A DNA stretch of 64,000 nucleotides. Origin: Parablautia intestinalis (GTDB lineage Bacteria > Bacillota > Clostridia > Lachnospirales > Lachnospiraceae). Below the pieces are notes generated by a model that did not search any database, was not told the origin of the DNA, and saw nothing but the letters and a program-made list of their open reading frames with translations. Numbering within the stretch: the stretch's first letter is position 1; each line of letters starts with the position of its first letter. Shown piece by piece: positions 34,509-43,418 of the stretch. Location: assembly GCA_003612395.1 (NCBI GenBank), contig RAYQ01000018.1, forward strand, positions 42,712 to 106,711, read 5' to 3'. Both the position numbers and the translations under genes were made by a program.

Positions 34509-35843
34509 ATGGAGAGTGGTCTTACTGTCAGAAAAAGAGAAGATAAGTCCGTTATGGAAAAGCTCAGAATACTGTCGGATGCTGCCAAGTATGATGTTTC
34601 CTGTTCCTCAAGCGGTGTGGGGCGAAGGGGGGACGGGACCGGTATTGGAAATACACTGGCGGCAGGCATCTGCCACAGCTTCGGAGCGGACGGAAGGTGT
34701 ATTTCTCTTCTGAAAATTCTGTTCACCAATGAGTGTATCTATGATTGCAAATACTGCATCAATCGAAAATCCAATGATGTGCCGAGAGCGTCTTTTACGC
34801 CGGACGAGATTTGCGAGCTGACGATTCAATTTTACAGGCGCAATTATATAGAAGGGCTTTTTTTGAGCTCGGGGATTCTCCATAGCCCTACGTATACCAT
34901 GGAACTAATTTATGAGGCGGTGTATAAGCTGCGGACATTCTATCGGTTTCAGGGATATATACATGTCAAGGCGATTCCGGGAGCAGATCCGGGGCTGGTA
35001 GAGAGAATGGGGCTTTTGGCGGACAGGATGAGCGTTAACTTAGAGCTTCCCACAGCGGAAGGGCTTAAACAGTTAGCGCCCAACAAGCATCGTAAAAGCA
35101 TTCTATGGCCTATGCGCCAGATTCAACAGGGAATTACCCAAAGTAAAAACGAGATTATGGTTTATAAACATGCACCTTCTTTTGTGCCTGCCGGGCAGTC
35201 TACGCAGATGATTGTGGGCGCTACCCGGGAGAGTGATTATCAGATTATGATGGTGGCGGAGAATCTCTACCAAAAATTTGATTTAAAGAGAGTTTACTAT
35301 TCCGCATTTATCAGTGTAAATGAAGATAAGGATTTACCGGCGCTGCCGGAGGGGCCGCCGCTTCTGCGGGAGCACAGACTATATCAGGCGGACTGGCTGC
35401 TGCGCTTTTATGGCTTTGAGGCAAAGGAGCTGCTAAGCGAGAAAAAGCCGAATTTTAATGTATTATTGGATCCGAAAGCAGACTGGGCATTAGGGCATCT
35501 GGAACAATTTCCTGTTGAAATTAATAAAGCGGATTACCGGAGTATTCTGCGTGTGCCGGGAATTGGCGTAAAAAGCGCACAGAGGATTGTGAGAGCAAGA
35601 AGAAATGGAAACCTTGGCTTTGATGACCTTAAAAAAATCGGTGTGGCATTAAAAAGAGCTCTGTATTTTATTACCTGCAATGGAAAGATGATGTATCCAA
35701 CGAAACTTGAGGAAAATTATATAGCCAGAAACCTGATCGATGGAAAGGAAAAGCTGCCCTTTGACAGAGATGGAATGACCTACAGGCAGCTGTCTTTGTT
35801 TGACGATGTTCGGGCGGCAGGGTGGAAACAGATGAATGCCTGA
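34509..35843 (+). CDS. Radical SAM protein, putative DNA modification/repair
   Basis: A 444-residue protein of the DNA modification/repair radical SAM family (TIGR03916 type). The cluster is in FTNECIYDCKYCINRKS (CxxxCxxC, about residue 76-86), with GLFLSSGI and HVKAIPGAD downstream. A C-terminal helix-hairpin-helix, RVPGIGVKSAQRIVRAR, suggests DNA binding. It is followed after 30-39 nt by a DUF4130 gene, its usual partner. SOS-like boxes upstream. Confidence 0.9.
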   Translation: MESGLTVRKREDKSVMEKLRILSDAAKYDVSCSSSGVGRRGDGTGIGNTLAAGICHSFGADGRCISLLKILFTNECIYDCKYCINRKSNDVPRASFTPDEICELTIQFYRRNYIEGLFLSSGILHSPTYTMELIYEAVYKLRTFYRFQGYIHVKAIPGADPGLVERMGLLADRMSVNLELPTAEGLKQLAPNKHRKSILWPMRQIQQGITQSKNEIMVYKHAPSFVPAGQSTQMIVGATRESDYQIMMVAENLYQKFDLKRVYYSAFISVNEDKDLPALPEGPPLLREHRLYQADWLLRFYGFEAKELLSEKKPNFNVLLDPKADWALGHLEQFPVEINKADYRSILRVPGIGVKSAQRIVRARRNGNLGFDDLKKIGVALKRALYFITCNGKMMYPTKLEENYIARNLIDGKEKLPFDRDGMTYRQLSLFDDVRAAGWKQMNA

Positions 35844-35882
35844 AAGCGCTTTTAGGTGCGGGCATAGAAAGGCATGGACATT

Positions 35883-36674
35883 ATGGAAGAATATTATCTG
35901 GTCTGTGAGGACTCTCTGGAGGGGATCTTTACAGGCATATATGATGCATACCTTAAGAAAATTTCTCATGGTCAAATACACATCTGCGTGGGGGAAGAAG
36001 AAAATTACAGACTTTTTGCCGTTTATGAGACCTGTGTGCCGGATGAGAAAAAGACCGCCAGCGTAGCCAAAACCATAATAAGGGAATTTGGCATGGAGAC
36101 ATATCTGTCTGTGTGCAGGGCGCTTGCATCCGGGGAGGCAGATAAGGGCGAGGCAGTGTATAAGACGGTGGTGACAGGGTTTTCCATGAAAAATAAAAAG
36201 GAACTGATGGGAAATCTGTCAAATCCTTTTGTCCACAGAGTATTTGAACTGGCCCGCTTTACTGCCAATGAAGCCCATTACCATGTGGAATTTCTTCGTT
36301 TTAAGGAACTGGAAAGTGGAATTTTATATGCTGAGATAGGGCCAAAGAACAATGTGCTTACTTTTATCGTGCCGCATTTTGCGGACAGGCTTCCTCTTGA
36401 AAATTTCGTGATTTATGATGAAAAAAGAGACATCTACGCGGTACACCCTTCTAAAATGGACTGGTATCTGGTCGTTGGTGATGAGAAAAGGAATCAGCAG
36501 GAGCGCATATTTTCCCAAGGGGAGAAAAAATACAGCGAACTGTTTAGCTGCTTTTTTCATACAATAGCCATAAAGGAGAGGGCCAGCTATGGACGGCAGC
36601 GGAATATGCTGCCACTGCGGTACCGTCAATATATGACGGAGTTTCAGGAAAACAAAGGCAGTTACGGTTCATAA
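35883..36674 (+). CDS. DUF4130/TIGR03915 putative DNA repair protein
   Basis: A 263-residue protein matching the TIGR03915 family, which in other bacteria is fused to a uracil-DNA-glycosylase-like domain and found beside TIGR03916 radical SAM genes. Here only the TIGR03915 part is present: YLVCEDSLEGIFTGIYDAYLK at the start, FVHRVFELARFTANEAHYHVEF in the middle, and RQRNMLPLRYRQYMTEF at the end. Starts at 35874 and 35883 are both ATG after GAAAGG; the second is spaced better. Translated with the radical SAM gene. Confidence 0.88.
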   Translation: MEEYYLVCEDSLEGIFTGIYDAYLKKISHGQIHICVGEEENYRLFAVYETCVPDEKKTASVAKTIIREFGMETYLSVCRALASGEADKGEAVYKTVVTGFSMKNKKELMGNLSNPFVHRVFELARFTANEAHYHVEFLRFKELESGILYAEIGPKNNVLTFIVPHFADRLPLENFVIYDEKRDIYAVHPSKMDWYLVVGDEKRNQQERIFSQGEKKYSELFSCFFHTIAIKERASYGRQRNMLPLRYRQYMTEFQENKGSYGS

Positions 36675-36715
36675 GCCGGCAATTGTAATAAAAGGCTATT
36701 TTTTACCGGCTTTTA
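36673..36715. terminator. Convergent terminator hairpin
   Basis: AAGCCGG / CCGGCTT arms (36673-36679 with 36706-36712) enclosing an AAAAGGCTATTTTTT stretch. It lies across the end of the DUF4130 gene and the end of the methyltransferase gene on the other strand. Confidence 0.5.
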
Positions 36716-37424
36716 CCAGCAACATCATTGGACGGCGCATTTCATCTTCCATCCCCGGAAGATCCATCAATTTTTCAGATGGCTTGGCCTCTTCCACGGC
36801 TTCAAGCGAAAAGCCGTTATCCAATAGCCCCATTAATATTTGGGTGAGCGTGTGGTGCTGCTTTACCACGTCACACCCCAAAAAGTGCGTACTTCTCGCT
36901 CCCGGTATGAAATAATTATCAACCGGCCAGTAAAGGGGCTTCCCGGACTGCGTGTAAATCCAGTCCTGCCCAACACCTGCGGTAAAAACCGGATGTTCAA
37001 TATTAAAAATAAATGTGCCGCCGGGTTTCAGTGTTTTATACACATTTTGAAACACCTTTTCAATATTTTCGATATAGTGCAGAGCCAGGTTGGAGACGAC
37101 ACAATCCCACATACTTTCAGGATATTCATATTCCTCTATGCCACAGACACGGTACTCGATTTGTGTTTTTTTATTTCTTTTTATGGCTTCTTCGATCATT
37201 TTTCTGCTCAAGTCAAGCCCTAATACCTGCGCAGCTCCCTGCCTGGCGGCAAAGATACAATGCCAGCCATAGCCACACCCTAAATCGAGGACATTTTTCC
37301 CCGCTAAGGAAGGAAACAGGGGTTTTAGCTGATGCCATTCTCCGGCAGCGCTCAAACCGTCCCTGCTGCGTGCCATTTTGGCATATTCTTTAAAAAATTC
37401 TTCATTATCGTATTCGTTGTTCAC
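36696..37424 (-). CDS. Class I SAM-dependent methyltransferase
   Basis: A 242-residue methyltransferase. Motif I VLDLGCGYGWHCIFAA (about residue 46), motif II GLDLSRKMIEEA and a post-motif VVSNLALHYIE. Begins with GTG 37424, with AGGAGG 10 nt upstream. Small-molecule substrate is likely but unknown. Convergent with the repair operon. Confidence 0.88.
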   Translation of the reverse strand: MNNEYDNEEFFKEYAKMARSRDGLSAAGEWHQLKPLFPSLAGKNVLDLGCGYGWHCIFAARQGAAQVLGLDLSRKMIEEAIKRNKKTQIEYRVCGIEEYEYPESMWDCVVSNLALHYIENIEKVFQNVYKTLKPGGTFIFNIEHPVFTAGVGQDWIYTQSGKPLYWPVDNYFIPGARSTHFLGCDVVKQHHTLTQILMGLLDNGFSLEAVEEAKPSEKLMDLPGMEDEMRRPMMLLVKAGKK

Positions 37425-37884
37425 GGTTAGAGATCCTCCTGTTTCTTCCTGTTTTGGTAATTGTCATTATTATGCCATAAATTGGGGAACAGGGAAACAG
37501 AAAAATTTCCGGCTGTTTTTCAAAATGAGGGGCCAAAAGGAAAACCCGGGTACAAACATACCCTGGGAAAATTTAAAGAAAGGTATAGGAAATAAAAACT
37601 TTGGTGATAATGGATATTAATTAAATATAATTTTGACAGATGTGCACAACAGGTTTGCCGTTTTACCTTTGAAAATGATTTGGCAGGCTTTGCAGATGGG
37701 ATGGGAATGGCTAAATGGCATAAAAAGCTTCAGGCCGGTTTATTCAAATTGCTATTAAAAGGCGGAGGACATGACAAATTGTATTAAAAAAAGTACTTTA
37801 CAAATTTGGAATGGGATGGTAATCTTTTTCCATTACTAGAAAACGTTTTCCGTCATATATTGACAAGAAGGAAGGATGATAATT
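37425..37884. promoter_or_regulatory. 460-bp intergenic region with cre-like palindrome
   Basis: No credible gene. CCCGGGTA / TACCCTGGG near 37542-37564 can form a hairpin. GAAAACGTTTTC (37839-37850) is a perfect 12-bp palindrome like a catabolite-response element and lies 35 nt before the HPr-like start. The rest is A/T-rich, with TTGACA at 37859. Confidence 0.5.
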
Positions 37885-38112
37885 ATGATGCAGAGACAAA
37901 TAAGGTTAAAATTGGACGAAGTGAAAGACTTTGTAATTACGGCTTCTAGATGTGATTTTGATATTGACGTTTCCTATAACAGGTTCACGGTAGATGCCAA
38001 ATCGATTGTTGGTGTGCTGGGGTTAGATTTGAACCGGCCTCTGACAGTGGCCTATAACGGGTACAACCTGGAGTTTGAAAAAATGATGAATCGTCTGGCG
38101 CTTGCATGTTAG
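37885..38112 (+). CDS. HPr-like protein lacking the active-site His (Crh-like)
   Basis: A 75-residue HPr-fold protein. The GxHARP active-site loop is replaced by FVITASRCDFDID, so it cannot take phosphate from PEP at His15. The regulatory segment DAKSIVGVLGLD keeps a Ser at the Ser46 position, as in Bacillus Crh, which serves as a CcpA co-regulator. AAGGAAGG sits 9 nt before ATG 37885. A cre-like palindrome precedes it. Ends with a terminator at 38184. Confidence 0.8.
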   Translation: MMQRQIRLKLDEVKDFVITASRCDFDIDVSYNRFTVDAKSIVGVLGLDLNRPLTVAYNGYNLEFEKMMNRLALAC

Positions 38113-38183
38113 TAAAAATTTACCTTAGGAAAATGAAAGTGAATTATACTGGTGTGAGCTTCCATCGGAAGTATTTGGTTGAC

Positions 38184-38228
38184 TCTCCTGAAAAGATAGC
38201 GTACTATTTTTTCAGGAGAATTTTTTTT
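38184..38228 (+). terminator. Intrinsic terminator of the HPr-like gene
   Basis: TCTCCTGAAAA / TTTTCAGGAGA stem (38184-38194 with 38209-38219) followed by eight T. Confidence 0.88.
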
Positions 38229-38300
38229 GTATAAGACCAGAGCGAGTGTGTGTTGACCGCTGTCTGCAATAAGCCGGTCCGCTTAAATGGAGATACTCAA

Positions 38301-40724
38301 ATGGAGATACATATATCGGTGCGGAATCTGGTGGAGTTTATTCTGCGTTCCGGAAACATAGACAATAGAAGAGCAGCCGGCCCTGAAAACGCCATGCAGG
38401 AGGGCGGAAGGATTCACCGTATGATCCAGCGCTCTATGGGAGCGGATTATCATGCGGAGGTTTTTCTGCGCCATATTGAAAAAACACCGGATTATGAAAT
38501 ACATATTGAGGGGCGGGCAGACGGTATCATTATAAGCCGGGGAGGGGATAAGATATTTCCGCCGGGGCTGCCGGAGAACGGGGCGGAGCCGGAGAGTGGG
38601 GATCTGGTTACGGTTACTATAGATGAGATTAAAGGCACCTACAGAGATATCCATAAAATGAAGGAAGCAGTACCGGTGCATTTAGCCCAGGCAAAGTGCT
38701 ACGCACACATTTATGGGATACAAAATGGCCTGAAGCATATCAGAGTGCGCCTTACCTACTGTAACATCGACACGGAGGAAATCAGATACTTTCATTTTGC
38801 GTATGAAAAAGGGGAGCTGGAGAAATGGTTTGAGGAGCTGATGGGGCAATACAGGAAATGGGCCGATTTCCAGTTTGCATGGCAGAAGGAAAGGCAGGCG
38901 TCTATAAAAAATCTTTCTTTTCCTTTCCCATACCGCAAGGGACAAAAGGAGTTGGCATCTTACGTCTACCAGACGATTTACCATAAGCGAAAGCTGTTTA
39001 TCGAAGCGCCTACCGGGGTGGGAAAAACTATTTCCACATTGTTTCCCGCAGTGAAAGCCTTTGGGGAGGGAATAGGGCAGAAGATTTTTTATCTGACGGC
39101 AAAGACCATCACCAGGACAGTGGCAGATGATGCTATTGAGCTTATGAGGAAAAAAGGGCTGAAATTTAAATCAGTGGTTTTAACCGCTAAGGATAAAGTG
39201 TGTTTTATGGAGGAGACAGACTGTAATCCTGAATACTGTCCTTATGCGAAAGGGCATTTTGACCGTATCAACGATGCTATTTATGATTTATTGACTTGTT
39301 CGGACAACTTTAACAGGCAGGCGGTGGAGAATTGTGCCAGAGAGCATAAGGTATGCCCGTTTGAGCTGTGTCTTGATATGAGCCTTTTCGCGGACGGGGT
39401 GATTGGCGATTATAATTATCTGTTTGATCCGCATGTGTATTTGAAACGTTTTTTCTCGGAGGGAGTCAGAGGGGATTATATTTTTCTGATTGACGAGGCC
39501 CATAACCTGGTGGATCGTGGAAGGGAAATGTACAGTGCGGTTCTATGGAAAGAAGATTTCCTGACGCTAAAAAAGACTGTAAAAGAATATGAGCTGAAAT
39601 TATACCGGCAGCTTGAGGCCTGTAACCGGGAGCTGTTGACATTAAAAAGGCAGTGTGAGGATTACGCATATCCTGATGATGAGGATATGGCGCCGTTTAT
39701 ACGGGCACTTACAAGGCTTTCCGCCACCATGGAGGATTATCTGGAGGATAATGAGGAAAGTGCTGTGCGTGAGGATGTGCTGGCATTTTATTTCGAAGTG
39801 TCGCACTTTTTGCTGATCAATGATAAGCTGGATGAAAATTATGTGGCTTATACGGAACTTGCATCAGACGGCGGGTTTTGCATCAGACTCTTTTGTGTTA
39901 ATCCTGCTAAAAATCTGCAGGAATGTATGATGCGGGGGCGGAGTACAATTTTATTTTCCGCCACCTTGCTGCCTATTCAGTATTATAAAAGGCTTTTAGG
40001 CGGTGAGGCGCAGGATTATGAGGTCTATGCCCATTCTGTGTTTGATCCGGAGAAAAAAAGGGTATTTGTGGCGGGAGATGTGACCAGCAGGTATACCAGG
40101 CGTTCCGATATGGAATATTACAACATTGCCGCCTACATTCATGAGATCGCCAGCCAACGGCAAGGCAATTATATAGTGTTTTTCCCTTCCCATGTGTTTC
40201 TGAAAAAAATATATGATATGTATTGCAGCTGCTTTCAGGATTCGGATCAAGTGCAGTGCCTTTTGCAGGAGGAGCGCATGGATGAAAAAAGCAGGGAAGA
40301 CTTTCTTGCCAGATTTGCTGCTGCGGAAGATGGGGAAAAAACTCTGCTGGGGTTTTGTGTGCTTGGGGGAATTTTCAGCGAGGGGATTGACTTAAAGAAG
40401 GACAGATTAATCGGTGCCATTATTGTAGGAACAGGACTGCCCCAGGTGTGCAATGAGAGGGAGATTTTAAAAGGGTATTTTGATGCCCGGGGAGAGAGCG
40501 GATTTGACTATGCCTACAGATATCCGGGCATGAACAAAGTACTGCAGGCAGCGGGAAGAGTGATAAGGACAGTGGATGATGTGGGAATCATTGTGCTTTT
40601 GGATGAAAGATTTTTAAACAACTCTTATCTCAGACTTTTTCCAAGAGAATGGGAAGAATATGAAAGGACGTCTCTTGGACAGATTGGCAGAAGGGTAGAG
40701 CGGTTCTGGAATGAATGGTTATAA
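38301..40724 (+). CDS. XPD/DinG-type helicase with N-terminal PD-(D/E)XK nuclease-like domain
   Basis: An 807-residue DNA repair helicase. Residues 1-180 have the nuclease signature: GRADGIII, TIDEIKGTYR and HLAQAKCYAHIYG (Asp, Glu-x-Lys, Gln-x3-Tyr). Then come Walker A EAPTGVGKTISTLFP, a Cys-rich Fe-S-like insert (DKVCFMEETDCNPEYCPYA ... KVCPFELC), DEAH box FLIDEAHNLVDRG and a C-terminal helicase domain ending VLQAAGRVIRTVDDVG. The start at 38301 follows GGAG by 8 nt; an AAATGGAGATAC direct duplication spans the start. Stand-alone gene. Confidence 0.9.
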   Translation: MEIHISVRNLVEFILRSGNIDNRRAAGPENAMQEGGRIHRMIQRSMGADYHAEVFLRHIEKTPDYEIHIEGRADGIIISRGGDKIFPPGLPENGAEPESGDLVTVTIDEIKGTYRDIHKMKEAVPVHLAQAKCYAHIYGIQNGLKHIRVRLTYCNIDTEEIRYFHFAYEKGELEKWFEELMGQYRKWADFQFAWQKERQASIKNLSFPFPYRKGQKELASYVYQTIYHKRKLFIEAPTGVGKTISTLFPAVKAFGEGIGQKIFYLTAKTITRTVADDAIELMRKKGLKFKSVVLTAKDKVCFMEETDCNPEYCPYAKGHFDRINDAIYDLLTCSDNFNRQAVENCAREHKVCPFELCLDMSLFADGVIGDYNYLFDPHVYLKRFFSEGVRGDYIFLIDEAHNLVDRGREMYSAVLWKEDFLTLKKTVKEYELKLYRQLEACNRELLTLKRQCEDYAYPDDEDMAPFIRALTRLSATMEDYLEDNEESAVREDVLAFYFEVSHFLLINDKLDENYVAYTELASDGGFCIRLFCVNPAKNLQECMMRGRSTILFSATLLPIQYYKRLLGGEAQDYEVYAHSVFDPEKKRVFVAGDVTSRYTRRSDMEYYNIAAYIHEIASQRQGNYIVFFPSHVFLKKIYDMYCSCFQDSDQVQCLLQEERMDEKSREDFLARFAAAEDGEKTLLGFCVLGGIFSEGIDLKKDRLIGAIIVGTGLPQVCNEREILKGYFDARGESGFDYAYRYPGMNKVLQAAGRVIRTVDDVGIIVLLDERFLNNSYLRLFPREWEEYERTSLGQIGRRVERFWNEWL

Positions 40725-41361
40725 CTTTTAAAGACATAAAGACACTTAGGCATGTGGATAACTCCATGTGCTTTTTTCTTTTGTGGATTTCTTAAAATGT
40801 TGGATTTCTGAGGGGGAAAATTGGGAAAATGATGAAAATTGCAGGATTTTACAGTAAATGACGCCGTAATTTTTTAGAAAAGATGAAGGAGTCATAATAA
40901 ATGACATATATGTCATTGTGGATAACTCTGTGGAAATTGGGGATTTCTTCGGATTTTTCCCATTTTTTGCAAAAATGCTGTGGATGATTTTTAGTTAAAA
41001 ATTGAAAGAGTAAAATTTCAAAATCAAGAAAATACTAGTTTAGTCAATGAGAAATGCTTTGAAATTGACTGGACTCGTACTACGAAATACAGATATGATT
41101 TATATATTTTTCAGAGAATACTACCTTTTATCGCTGGCCATCTGCCGGTTCTTAAATGTGTTTGCGTGAGAACATGATTCAGGATTGAGGGGAAAATATC
41201 GTCCTGAATGTTACTATGAGCAGATCCGGGCCGGTATATAAAAAGAGGATTCATTGCGCAGAGAGTGAAAATATGGTACACTTAATGACGGCTTGGGTTA
41301 TCTCCAATCCAAAAAGCTCTGCCGGTGTTTTAGTATTTATATAGATTTTATTTCTATAGTT
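40725..41361. other. A/T-rich intergenic region with DnaA-box-like sites
   Basis: No credible protein. It holds TGTGGATAA (perfect DnaA-box complement) at 40753-40761 and 40917-40925, near matches at 40782-40790 and 40979-40987, and a perfect 16-bp palindrome ATGACATATATGTCAT at 40901-40916 that touches the second box. Arms ATTCAGGA / TCCTGAAT (41177-41184 with 41202-41209) form a further hairpin. The nearby genes are not replication genes of the oriC type. Confidence 0.55.
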
Positions 41362-41399
41362 AATGAGGAGGCATCTGGCAAGAATGGAGGACTAATATG
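41362..41399 (+). promoter_or_regulatory. Partial dispersed leader module before the GH13 gene
   Basis: AATGAGGAGGCATCTGGCA, then AGAATGGAGGACTAATATG matches the 3' half of the leader cassettes at 27200, 60728 and 61496; the upstream hairpin half is not conserved. Confidence 0.45.
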
Positions 41400-42707
41400 T
41401 GGGCATATGAAAGTGTTTTTTATCAGATTTATCCTTTGGGATTCTGTGGAGCTCCTTTTGAAAATGATGGGGTTTTGGTAAACAGAATCAAAAAGGTGGA
41501 GGAATGGATTCCTCATATGAAGAAGCTGGGGATAAATGCAATTTATTTTTCCCCGGTATTTGAGTCCGATACCCATGGGTATAATACAAGAGACTATAAG
41601 AAAATTGATACCCGGTTAGGTACAAATGAGGACTTTAAGGAGTTATGTGAAAAGCTCCATGAAAACGGCATCAAAGTGGTATTGGACGGCGTGTTTAACC
41701 ACGTGGGCAGAGGGTTCTATCAGTTTCAGGATGTAGTAAAAAACAGGGAGAACTCCCGCTACCTGGATTGGTTTAAGATTAATCTGGGGGGAAATTCCAA
41801 CTACAATGACGGACTTTGGTATGAAGGCTGGGAAGGCAACTATGATCTGGTGAAGCTGAATCTTCAAAATGGCGAAGTAGTGGAACACATTTTAGATGCG
41901 GTGCGCTTCTGGGTGGAGGAGTTTGACATTGACGGCCTCAGATTAGATGTGGCTTACAGCCTGGATGAGAACTTTTTAAGAAGACTGCGTAGTTTTACGC
42001 AGGAGTTAAAGCCTGAGTTTTATCTGCTTGGAGAAATGCTGCACGGAGATTATAACCGCCTGGTCAATGACGAAATGCTCCATTCGGCAACTAATTATGA
42101 ATGCTACAAAGGATTGTATTCCAGCTTTAACAGTATGAACATGTTTGAGATTATCCATTCTCTGCTCAGGCAGTTTGGACCGGAGAACTGGACTCTTTAC
42201 AAAGGGAAGCATATGCTTTCTTTTGTGGATAACCATGATGTTACCCGGGTGGCAAGTATCCTTACCAATGAAAAGCACCTTCCCCTTATTTATGCAATGT
42301 GCTTTGGCATGCCGGGTATTCCCTGTGTATATTATGGAAGCGAATGGGGGGCAAAGGGAAATAAGAGCGAAGGAGATCCTGCCCTTCGAGTCAGCTTTGA
42401 AGAACCGGAGTTCAACGAACTTTCAGAGTGGATCAGTAAGCTGGCTGAGGCAAAGAAGGGGTCGGAGGCGTTAAATTACGGCACTTTCCGCTCAGTGGTT
42501 CTGACCAATAAGCAATGTATTTTTGAGAGAAAAACAGAGGCGGAAAGAGTGCTTGTGGCCATTAATGCGGACAGCGAGCCGTATGTGGCGCATTTTGACG
42601 CGGGATGCGGACAGGCGGTTGACCTGATTACCGGTAAGCTGCATGATTTTGGAGGTGGAAGCGAGCTGCCGCCTTACAGTGCCGCGTTTTGGAAGATGGA
42701 GCGTTAA
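41397..42707 (+). CDS. Alpha-amylase family (GH13) glycosidase
   Basis: A 436-residue intracellular GH13 enzyme without signal peptide, neopullulanase/cyclomaltodextrinase-like but lacking the usual N-terminal domain. Catalytic regions: DGVFNHVG, GLRLDVAYSLD (nucleophile Asp), FYLLGEMLHGD (acid/base Glu) and FVDNHDVTR (third Asp). TGGAGG lies 6 nt before the ATG. A terminator follows. Works on maltodextrins most likely, in line with MalQ downstream. Confidence 0.9.
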   Translation: MWAYESVFYQIYPLGFCGAPFENDGVLVNRIKKVEEWIPHMKKLGINAIYFSPVFESDTHGYNTRDYKKIDTRLGTNEDFKELCEKLHENGIKVVLDGVFNHVGRGFYQFQDVVKNRENSRYLDWFKINLGGNSNYNDGLWYEGWEGNYDLVKLNLQNGEVVEHILDAVRFWVEEFDIDGLRLDVAYSLDENFLRRLRSFTQELKPEFYLLGEMLHGDYNRLVNDEMLHSATNYECYKGLYSSFNSMNMFEIIHSLLRQFGPENWTLYKGKHMLSFVDNHDVTRVASILTNEKHLPLIYAMCFGMPGIPCVYYGSEWGAKGNKSEGDPALRVSFEEPEFNELSEWISKLAEAKKGSEALNYGTFRSVVLTNKQCIFERKTEAERVLVAINADSEPYVAHFDAGCGQAVDLITGKLHDFGGGSELPPYSAAFWKMER

Positions 42708-42736
42708 AGAACAAGGTTTCTGTGATTAGATAAAGG

Positions 42737-42764
42737 AAAGCCGGGGCAGGAGCTCCGGCTTTTC
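42737..42764 (+). terminator. Intrinsic terminator of the GH13 gene
   Basis: AAAGCCGG / CCGGCTTT stem (42737-42744 with 42755-42762) followed by T-rich sequence. Confidence 0.75.
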
Positions 42765-42771
42765 TAAATGC

Positions 42772-42808
42772 GATAAGCTGTCTCGTGAAGCGAGTCGGCG
42801 TGTGATTG
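42772..42808 (+). repeat. Dispersed palindromic repeat after the GH13 terminator
   Basis: GATAAGCTGTCTCGTGAAGC, then GAGTCGGCGTGTGATTG is a diverged copy of the same element as at 1820, 3092, 8535 and 62464. It begins 8 nt after the terminator. Confidence 0.6.
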
Positions 42809-42938
42809 CATCTTGACGAAATAAGTTCTATATAGTACTATTAAAATTATGAAAAGGAGACGTCCTTTTTGTTGCTGTACAGCAAAACTACCGCTTTTAT
42901 CCTTGCGAAGCGGTAAAGCAGGGAAAGGTGTGATATAA

Positions 42939-43418
42939 CTGGAAACACGAACAGGTTTTTTGATTTCTTATATAAAACAGGTTCAGGGGAGAGTCTTTGA
43001 TCGGCTTTTACAGAGATGTGGTGTAGATGAATTTAATGGACCACAAGGGCATATTCTTTATGTGTTATGGAAAAGTGAAGGCATTCCTATTGTGGAACTT
43101 GCACAAAAGACGGGATTGGCAAAAAATACACTTACTGTAATGCTTTGCAGAATGGAAGAAAATGGCTTAATCTGTCGGGAAATTTCAGCTTCTGATCGAC
43201 GTCAAAGCCTAATTAGCCTGACACCCCGGGCTCGTGCATTGGAGAAATGTTACAATCAAGTCTCTCAGCAAATGAACAGCTTGTTTTTTAAGGATTTTGA
43301 AAAGGCGGAAATCAAGCAATTAGAACAGTATCTTGACCGTATTGTTTCCAACTTGGAGCAAGCGGAACAAGCATTAAAAAAAGGAAAGGATGTACATGAT
43401 GGCAAAGATAAAAACTAA
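42939..43418 (+). CDS. MarR-family regulator with apparent CTG start
   Basis: A 159-residue winged-helix regulator. The family's usual N-terminus (ETRTGFLISYIKQVQGRVFD) is in frame from CTG 42939, right after an in-frame TAA and behind GGGAAAGGTG; no ATG/GTG exists there. TTG 42960 would drop seven conserved residues. The winged helix follows: GIPIVELAQKTGLAKNTLTVMLCRMEENGLI and ASDRRQSLISLT. Overlaps the flavin reductase gene by 20 nt, so they form one unit. Confidence 0.82.
   Translation: METRTGFLISYIKQVQGRVFDRLLQRCGVDEFNGPQGHILYVLWKSEGIPIVELAQKTGLAKNTLTVMLCRMEENGLICREISASDRRQSLISLTPRARALEKCYNQVSQQMNSLFFKDFEKAEIKQLEQYLDRIVSNLEQAEQALKKGKDVHDGKDKN

Noticed and set aside
40725..41396. Chromosomal replication origin (oriC)
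   Set aside because: Only two perfect DnaA boxes, and no dnaA, dnaN, rpmH or gidA-type neighbours; better kept as a DnaA-like site cluster.
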